A DNA stretch of 39,535 bases from Planctomycetaceae bacterium (GTDB lineage: Bacteria > Planctomycetota > Planctomycetia > Pirellulales > Pirellulaceae): positions 1-39,535 of the forward strand of contig SYJV01000156.1 in the NCBI GenBank assembly GCA_005798335.1, given 5' to 3'. Shown piece by piece: positions 34,890 through 39,535 of the stretch. The translations under genes and the position numbers were made by a program. The notes beneath the pieces were generated by a model. It searched no databases. It saw only the letters and a list, made by a program, of their open reading frames with translations, and was not told the DNA's origin. Positions within the stretch are counted from its first letter, which is position 1. Every line of letters begins with the position of its first letter.

Positions 34890-36230
34890 TTACTTGGGTT
34901 CTCGACCGGAATACGTTTGCTGGACGGAGTCACCGAACTGTTGTTCGAGCATCAGTTTGCGACCGGCCGACCACTTTTCTCGCGACAAGTTCTCCGCCTG
35001 TAGGCTGTTCCTAGTCCTGCGTTCCTTGAGTTCTTCGACCCCGAGTTTGTTGAAGTAGCTATCCAAATAAGCGGCGTTGTCGGTCAGCTCTTTCTTGGCG
35101 GCTTCGATATCGCCCGCATCGCGAAGCTGAGTTGCCAGGCGGTTTCTTTCATTGGCTACTTGAATGATACACGAGGCCAGGATGTCTTTGTTAATCGCTT
35201 GCTCTGCCAACTTCTCATTGTCGCTGAACCGTACCTGCACGGAACTTGCCAGTCGATCGGTGGTTTCAGTAATCATGTTAGTATATTCGGCCGTGACTTC
35301 AGCAACTGTCCGTGTGGAGCCGGGCGAACCGAGCGGGATTTCTACTTCGACCACGAAGTATCTTTCTTGACGCGAGTAAAGTTGGCCGAGATCAATCGTC
35401 ACCGTCTGGCCTGCGATCTCTGCCGCGTTATTCAGCACTTTCACTGGCCGGATGCCTTCGGCCAACTTGGCGACAATATGAATTTTCTGCGCGACTACGC
35501 TCAGTACGTCATCGAACTCGTTCTGGAAAACGCGTGCCAAATTCTCAGCGTCTTCGATAAAAACGTGATTACCGCTACTAGCCATCGCCAGTTTGGTCAT
35601 CAGATCTTCGTTGTAGCCCAGTCCCAATCCCATGGTGGTGACGGTGATTCCTTCTTTGATCAGTGACAGGCCGAGTTGCTCCAGTTCCGATGGACTGGCC
35701 GGTCCAACGTTGGCCAAGCCATCCGACAGCAAGATTACGCGATTGACGCGTTTGTCGTCGATGAATTTCCGAACCTCTGCGGCTCCCTTGCTGACTCCAG
35801 CAAACAGTGCTGTGTTCCCCGACGCTTGAATGCGGGCGATCTTTTCTTTGATTTCGCGCCGATCCGACGCTTTGGTGGCCGGAACGATTACTTCGACCGA
35901 CGAATCGTAAACTACGATCGAAACGATATCCGCATCGCTCAATCGATCCACCGCTTGCACTGCAGCTTGTTTGGCTTGTTCAATTTTTGGGCCCTGCATC
36001 GAGCCCGATTTGTCAATTACGATTGCAACATTTACGCTTTTACGCTGTTTGTCGCTGGTCAGCTCAAAACCTGTCAAACCGATTCTGAGGTGATTTTCCG
36101 CTCTGGCCTTACTACCTGTTGTAACCATCACTGGATGTGCTAGCGCCACATCCAGTTTAACCTGCTTGGCCTGAACGCCATCGACCAGCATTGTCACAGC
36201 TAACATCGCCGCAAACAACTGCAACTTCAT
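34890..36230 (-). CDS. Exported von Willebrand factor A domain protein
   Basis: A 446-residue protein with a signal peptide (KLQLFAAMLAVTMLVDGVQA) and a VWA domain with a complete metal-ion-dependent adhesion site: DKSGS at 73-77, Thr140 in GNTALFAG and Asp170 in LLSDGLANVG. A beta-rich domain and a helical C-terminal region (about 350-446) follow. AGGAGA precedes the ATG. It is the first gene of an operon with the histidine kinase and response regulator, 7 bases before the kinase start. VWA/MIDAS domains bind protein partners through a divalent cation, so it could be a periplasmic accessory sensor for the kinase; that is inference from position. Confidence 0.9.
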   Translation of the reverse strand: MKLQLFAAMLAVTMLVDGVQAKQVKLDVALAHPVMVTTGSKARAENHLRIGLTGFELTSDKQRKSVNVAIVIDKSGSMQGPKIEQAKQAAVQAVDRLSDADIVSIVVYDSSVEVIVPATKASDRREIKEKIARIQASGNTALFAGVSKGAAEVRKFIDDKRVNRVILLSDGLANVGPASPSELEQLGLSLIKEGITVTTMGLGLGYNEDLMTKLAMASSGNHVFIEDAENLARVFQNEFDDVLSVVAQKIHIVAKLAEGIRPVKVLNNAAEIAGQTVTIDLGQLYSRQERYFVVEVEIPLGSPGSTRTVAEVTAEYTNMITETTDRLASSVQVRFSDNEKLAEQAINKDILASCIIQVANERNRLATQLRDAGDIEAAKKELTDNAAYLDSYFNKLGVEELKERRTRNSLQAENLSREKWSAGRKLMLEQQFGDSVQQTYSGREPK

Positions 36231-36340
36231 TTTCGTTCTCCTAAATCAGTAAGTGGCCGGTGACGACCGAGAATTCGATCGCTCCACACTTTTATTAGAC
36301 GCACGCGACGCGAGGGAGAGTTCAAAAAAGCGCAAGACGT

Positions 36341-36359
36341 TTGTAAAAGAATTGTAAAA
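36341..36359 (-). promoter_or_regulatory. Candidate PhoP/PhoB-family box upstream of the VWA operon
   Basis: On the minus strand the sequence reads TTTTACAATTCTTTTACAA, two TTTACA half-sites separated by five bases (11-base period). This is the spacing and near-consensus of the PhoP box of Bacillus (TTHACA-N5-TTHACA) and the geometry bound by OmpR/PhoB regulators. It lies about 110-130 bases upstream of the VWA gene start. The regulator of the same operon is an OmpR/PhoB-type protein, so autoregulation is possible. Not tested. Confidence 0.4.
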
Positions 36360-36405
36360 CCTGGACTGCCCAGGCGCGAGCGCAGACTCCGAGTGGCCTG
36401 CCCCC

Positions 36406-36506
36406 TTCGTTTAACCCGCAGCCGTAGGCGAGGACAACGTTCAGTTTTCGCGCCACACAATGCCAAACTTTGTGCTGTCCTCGCCTACGGCTGCGGGTTA
36501 AACGAA
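36406..36506. repeat. Perfect 31-bp inverted repeat
   Basis: Arms 36406-36436 and 36476-36506 are perfect reverse complements (TTCGTTTAACCCGCAGCCGT.. and partner) around a 39-base centre. A solitary arm is at 139-167. It lies between the btaB stop and the VWA operon, with the candidate regulatory box next to it. There is no T-run, so it is not a standard terminator. Together these account for the 326-base gap 36231-36556. Confidence 0.95.
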
Positions 36507-36556
36507 TTGCCGGCCTCGCCAATTCAGGAATGGCCTAATAAAAAATCAGCGGCACG

Positions 36557-37300
36557 TTACTGTTGGCTCTTCCGTCCGATGAATTGGTAGTACGGAGCGC
36601 GAATGAAGGGGATGTAGGGAACTTTAGCGCGTTTTTCCTGACACCAGATGTTCTCGAAATGACTGCTCAAGTACGGCAGATGTTCCGACGAAGGGAACAC
36701 ATTATCGCCTGCAAACCAGACTGGCCAAAAACTGCGCGTGAACCAGTTGTGTTTAGTCATACCTTCTGCCGGATGCTTGCGGGAAACGTAAAAGTCGACA
36801 ACGCCGATTTTCCCGCCCGGTTTGAGCATCCGTTGAGCGTTCTCGATGGCCGCGAACCAATCGGGAATCATCGTCAGCGAGTAAGAAAATGTAACAATGT
36901 CTGCGCCGCCTTCCGGAGGCAGCCAACGCGTTGCATCGGCCTCGATTGCTTCGACGTGGGTCCAACCTTTCTTCGCAAATCGTTCGCGAGCCACTTTCAA
37001 CAACGAAGAAGCCAAATCAACGACGTAGGCCTTTTTGAGTTTAGGAATGGAATGGCTCAAGTACTCGAGATTGCTGCCCGTGCCACCTCCCAAGTCGACC
37101 CACACGCCACCTTCAGGCAGAGCAATCGTCTGAAACAACTCTTCGCGTCCTTGCAACAATCGTTTGCGAAAATCGTCGTATGCGTCGGCTTGGCCTTGAT
37201 AAAAATTCTCCATGCGCTCCGCGTGGTTCTTGCCGCGAACCGGTTTGAGCAACAGGTGATAGATGACTTGAAAATCCTTGATGATGCTCATCGTTGTCAT
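36557..37300 (-). CDS. btaB: SAM-dependent methyltransferase, probable BtaB
   Basis: A 247-residue class I methyltransferase. VWVDLGGGTGSNLEYL is the SAM-binding motif I, VVDLAS follows in the motif II position, and ADIVTFSYSLTMIPDW with LKPGGKIGVVDF complete the fold. Its ATG overlaps the btaA stop by four bases (ATGA), so it is translationally coupled to btaA. In Rhodobacter-type pathways BtaB adds three methyl groups to the amino group of diacylglyceryl-homoserine, giving the betaine lipid DGTS. The assignment relies on both the sequence type and the btaA partner. It acts at the cytoplasmic face of the membrane. Confidence 0.85.
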   Translation of the reverse strand: MTTMSIIKDFQVIYHLLLKPVRGKNHAERMENFYQGQADAYDDFRKRLLQGREELFQTIALPEGGVWVDLGGGTGSNLEYLSHSIPKLKKAYVVDLASSLLKVARERFAKKGWTHVEAIEADATRWLPPEGGADIVTFSYSLTMIPDWFAAIENAQRMLKPGGKIGVVDFYVSRKHPAEGMTKHNWFTRSFWPVWFAGDNVFPSSEHLPYLSSHFENIWCQEKRAKVPYIPFIRAPYYQFIGRKSQQ

Positions 37301-38484
37301 GCAACCAAGTTGGCGATGTAAAAGCTGCCGTAAGTGTGCACACGATCTTGTTGATGTAGCTCGCGTGCCAATTCATGATTGTACTGCAGCAACTCGGGCA
37401 ACTTGACGTGTTTACCTTGGCGTGTGACGGTAACTTGCTCAATGAAATCTGTTCGCAGCCCGCCACTGCGCCACAGGATGCGAGTTTTTTCTGCCGCTCG
37501 ACTAAGAATAGCTTGCCATTCCGATTCCAACAGAGGAAAAAAGTGGTCGGAAAGCCAATCCATATGATCTAGCAATACAAAGCGAGAAATCTCCACTGAG
37601 TTCTTCTCAAGAAAACCCTGTACGCTGTCGGTATGTACTGAGACGTTGGCTACGCGCGTCGATTTCAGTTTTTCGAAATTCTCCGGTCGCAAATATTCTG
37701 GGCAGCAATCGGGCGCATAGCGACCTGTGATGTAAACTCGCCAAAAATAATTGTCGCTCATCGGCAGTTTGGCAAACACCGCCTCCATCGAGTCCTCAAT
37801 AAAGCGCAGAATACCGCCTGGGTATTGCTTTTCGATTTGCTGGCGCTGGGCCTTGGGAACTCCTAGCATCGACAGCGTCGTATCGCGATTGAGCGCGAAA
37901 CGCATCGTGCGACTCCAAAATTTGTCGCGAATTCGCTCGTAGATTTTCGTTTGCTCGTCCAGCGATGTGGCCGCCAATATCTCATTCACTTCGGGGCGAA
38001 TCTTGGCAACTCGGTCTATATAGAAATTGATCATCCTGGCGAAGCCGCCCGATGTACCGCGAAAGTAAAACGATCGCTTCGAGCTGTCAAAGAAGCCGAT
38101 GTAGCGATCCCAATAGTCTCGCGCCCAATCGGATAATTCGTGGCGCAGTGTCGATTGATAGATCGCCGCCGCGTACGGATGATGACCGTCGCCGAAGAAC
38201 TTGTAAAAGTCCTCGAATTGCAAACTTCGCAGGCCCGCGACTTTTAACTCAAGCAACGAGTTCTGGCGCGGATTCATATCTACCGCGTGCACGTGAGCTG
38301 GACCAGCTAGCGCGTAGTCCAGCGCATTGCAGCCCGCAGAAGTTATTACCAGCACGCGGTCGCTGGACGTCAACTGCAAAGCCACACGATCCAGCCTCGG
38401 GTCTTCCCAGCAGGTGTTGTAAACTAAGTTGTTGCCGTGGACCAGGCGAAAGACTCGCCCACTTATCCAATCTCGCATTGACAT
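37297..38484 (-). CDS. btaA: Diacylglycerol 3-amino-3-carboxypropyltransferase BtaA (DUF3419)
   Basis: A 395-residue DUF3419 protein. It starts with the family-typical NNLVYNTCWEDPRLDR near residue 20, and a SAM-binding segment VLVITSAGCNALDYALAGPAHVHAVDMN follows. RYIGFFDSSKRSFYFRGTSGGFAR and the late LLDHMDWL are also characteristic of the family. BtaA transfers the aminocarboxypropyl group of SAM to diacylglycerol, the first committed step of betaine-lipid synthesis. It is directly followed by, and coupled to, btaB. No phosphate box of the kind at 36341 is seen in its own upstream region (38485-38755); an unusual GAAATAAT direct repeat with a 9-base period lies there. Confidence 0.9.
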   Translation of the reverse strand: MSMRDWISGRVFRLVHGNNLVYNTCWEDPRLDRVALQLTSSDRVLVITSAGCNALDYALAGPAHVHAVDMNPRQNSLLELKVAGLRSLQFEDFYKFFGDGHHPYAAAIYQSTLRHELSDWARDYWDRYIGFFDSSKRSFYFRGTSGGFARMINFYIDRVAKIRPEVNEILAATSLDEQTKIYERIRDKFWSRTMRFALNRDTTLSMLGVPKAQRQQIEKQYPGGILRFIEDSMEAVFAKLPMSDNYFWRVYITGRYAPDCCPEYLRPENFEKLKSTRVANVSVHTDSVQGFLEKNSVEISRFVLLDHMDWLSDHFFPLLESEWQAILSRAAEKTRILWRSGGLRTDFIEQVTVTRQGKHVKLPELLQYNHELARELHQQDRVHTYGSFYIANLVA

Positions 38485-38755
38485 GAGGGAAGCTTTTTCA
38501 CGCTAGATTAGCTGAAATAATGGAAATAATAGATCAGCATGGTAGCTCGAATCGCAATTTCTGGCGAGGGCCTTCGGGGATCGTCAAACTGTCCCGCTGA
38601 GACAACCGGATAGTTTGCAATATGTACGGCCCTGGCGTGGGTTGGCGAAGTGGAGTGTACGCAAGTCGAATCACGCGTAGTTGTCGGTGGCTGTCCCCGT
38701 GAAGTAAACTGAGGATAGTATGGAGTTCCTCCCTTTGCACTGACGAGGCGAACTA

Positions 38756-38947
38756 ATGCAAGTTGTAAAAGTTGTGGTGTGGCAAGATGGTGAGGTCTGG
38801 CTGGGTTACCTGCAGGAGTATCCAGACTATTGGACGCAAGGCGAGAGTCTCGATGACCTGAAAGAGCACCTCAAGGATCTTTACGCGGATCTTTCGGCCG
38901 GTGCGATCCCAGGCGCACGCCGCGTCGAGGATCTGATTGTTTCATGA
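38756..38947 (+). CDS. hicB: HicB-like antitoxin
   Basis: A 63-residue partial-RNase-H-fold protein of the short HicB type: VVWQDGEVWLGYLQEYPDYWTQGESLDDLKEHLKDL. It lacks a separate DNA-binding domain. The stop overlaps the ATG of hicA by four bases (ATGA). Family knowledge: HicB binds and neutralises the HicA mRNA interferase. The hicA frame downstream is broken, so this antitoxin has no obvious functional target here. Confidence 0.8.
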   Translation: MQVVKVVVWQDGEVWLGYLQEYPDYWTQGESLDDLKEHLKDLYADLSAGAIPGARRVEDLIVS

Positions 38948-39163
38948 AACGTATTGATCTCATAAAAACCATCGAATGCTTGGGGTGAAACCATCGAATG
39001 TTTGGGGTGCGTGCTCATCCGACATGGTGCAAGACACGATTGGTATCGCAATCCAACCACTGGAGTCTCGCAGCCTATACCGCGTCACCGCGAAATAAAG
39101 GAACTTCTCGCACGCCATATCATTCGCGAGCTCGGCGACGACGAAGATCGTAGTGTCGAATGA
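38944..39163 (+). pseudogene. hicA: HicA-like toxin gene interrupted by a 22-bp tandem duplication
   Basis: From ATG 38944 the frame reads KRIDLIKTIECLG and stops at TGA 38986-38988. The cause is a 22-base duplication (38966-38987 repeated at 38988-39009), which shifts the frame by one base. Removing one copy gives a complete toxin of 65 residues ending at TGA 39161-39163, with CVLIRHGARHDWYRNPTTG and PIPRHREIKELLARHIIREL, typical of HicA. All downstream codons are otherwise intact, so the mutation looks recent and reversible by loss of one copy. A restart at TTG 39002 or GTG 39011 would lack the first helix. Confidence 0.9.
38966..39009. repeat. 22-bp tandem duplication inside hicA
   Basis: Two adjacent 22-base units AAACCATCGAATG(C/T)TTGGGGTG at 38966-38987 and 38988-39009 differ at one base only. 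Since 22 is not a multiple of three, the duplication shifts the hicA frame. Confidence 0.97.
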
Positions 39164-39211
39164 ACGGGCTTGCAATCCATGCAGAACAACAGCAGAAGGA
39201 CCGAGTCACGC

Positions 39212-39535
39212 ATGCAGCCGAGCGAGCGAACAAATCGTTCTTGGCATGGGCGGTATGTCGGCCCGCCGACTGATTTCATTTATTCGTCTGGTGGTTTTGA
39301 CGACAAATCCTCGACGTCAGAAAAGTACTGGAGAATTGTTGCGTTTCGCGCGGTGGTCTTGGCAACGCTTCTCGTCGTTGCCATGTTTTCGATTTCGATA
39401 TTCATGTTGCCCACCAAAGCAGATAACGACGCACAGTCACGACTACTCGGTAAATGGGGACTGTACCTACCCAAATCTAATTGGACAGCGCCATTTAGTG
39501 TGCAAGGCATGGCTTTTCGCCCTAGCCATTTCGTC
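39212..39535 (+). CDS. Partial gene: membrane-anchored protein of unknown function
   Basis: From ATG 39212 an open frame runs off the right edge of the window without a stop (108 codons). The first ~45 residues are hydrophilic, then a clear membrane helix (AFRAVVLATLLVVAMFSISIFML) and an extracytoplasmic part beginning LLGKWGLYLPKSNWTAPF. AAGGA lies about 12 bases upstream. The architecture is a single-pass, N-in protein. The opposite-strand frame across the same bases is much less protein-like. The family cannot be told from this fragment. Confidence 0.65.
   Translation, partial: MQPSERTNRSWHGRYVGPPTDFIYSSGGFDDKSSTSEKYWRIVAFRAVVLATLLVVAMFSISIFMLPTKADNDAQSRLLGKWGLYLPKSNWTAPFSVQGMAFRPSHFV

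Noticed and set aside
38485-38755. PhoP-type box upstream of btaA
   Set aside because: No TTTACA or CTGTCAT pair was found; the only direct repeat (GAAATAAT) has a 9-base period.
39280-39510. 76-residue frame on the minus strand
   Set aside because: The opposite strand encodes a better partial protein with a clear membrane helix and a ribosome binding site.
1-39535. CRISPR array, tRNA, rRNA or prophage
   Set aside because: No regularly spaced repeat array, cloverleaf, rRNA-like or phage-structural sequence was recognised by eye.

Overview
The window looks like a chromosomal segment of a member of the Planctomycetota, most likely close to Pirellulaceae. The evidence is the dispersed, short-operon gene order, several protein families frequent in that group (DUF1569, zinc-ribbon/GYF membrane proteins, secretin N-domain proteins without a visible pore domain, secreted SGNH hydrolases), weak Shine-Dalgarno use, GTG starts, and many small palindromic intergenic repeats. 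This placement is inference from gene content, not from a phylogeny. I found no rRNA, tRNA, CRISPR array or phage.

Layout. 1-345: repeats only. 330-4083 (minus): a probable catabolic operon of M20 amidohydrolase, ACS-type MFS transporter and SDR dehydrogenase. 4356-4914: a parDE toxin-antitoxin locus with a decayed toxin. 5007-11724 (plus): DNA polymerase III delta-prime, a C-terminal-heme cytochrome c, a zinc-ribbon/GYF membrane protein, a secreted protein, a ROK sugar kinase and LepA. 11814-13250 (minus): threonine synthase. 13582-15360 (plus): a tight DksA-like / LspA / HisN-like operon. 15488-18111 (minus): a large secretin-N-domain protein split by a frameshift. 18307-23694: RNase HII-like protein, glutamine synthetase, cysteine synthase, MBL-fold hydrolase and an epimerase-like SDR. 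24059-25435: two unrecognised planctomycete-type proteins. 25643-30362 (plus): sugar-phosphate isomerase-like protein, ThiS, ThiG, a secreted protein, HisH and an SGNH hydrolase. 30520-31478 (minus): FlgB and a FlgN-like coiled coil. 31989-36230 (minus): VWA protein, histidine kinase, response regulator and DUF1569 protein in one apparent operon. 36557-38484 (minus): btaA-btaB for betaine-lipid synthesis. 38756-39163: hicB with a frameshifted hicA. 39212-end: a partial membrane-protein gene.

Most interesting points. (a) The betaine-lipid genes btaAB lie beside a VWA/two-component operon whose upstream region carries a TTTACA-N5-TTTACA direct repeat, the geometry of a PhoP/PhoB-family box. Betaine lipids replace phospholipids under phosphate limitation in other bacteria, so this may be a phosphate-stress module. 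(b) Both toxin-antitoxin loci keep an intact antitoxin but have a broken toxin, and each carries a tandem duplication with a 22-bp period; in hicA that duplication is itself the lesion. (c) At least five families of small palindromic repeats are present. One family has three copies, all at 3' ends of genes, and one copy has a 45-bp-arm MITE inserted at its edge with a 9-bp target duplication. (d) Three enzymes depart from family-defining residues: an SDR with Met at the catalytic Lys position, a ROK kinase lacking two zinc-ligand cysteines, and an RNase HII-like protein with GYG instead of GRG.
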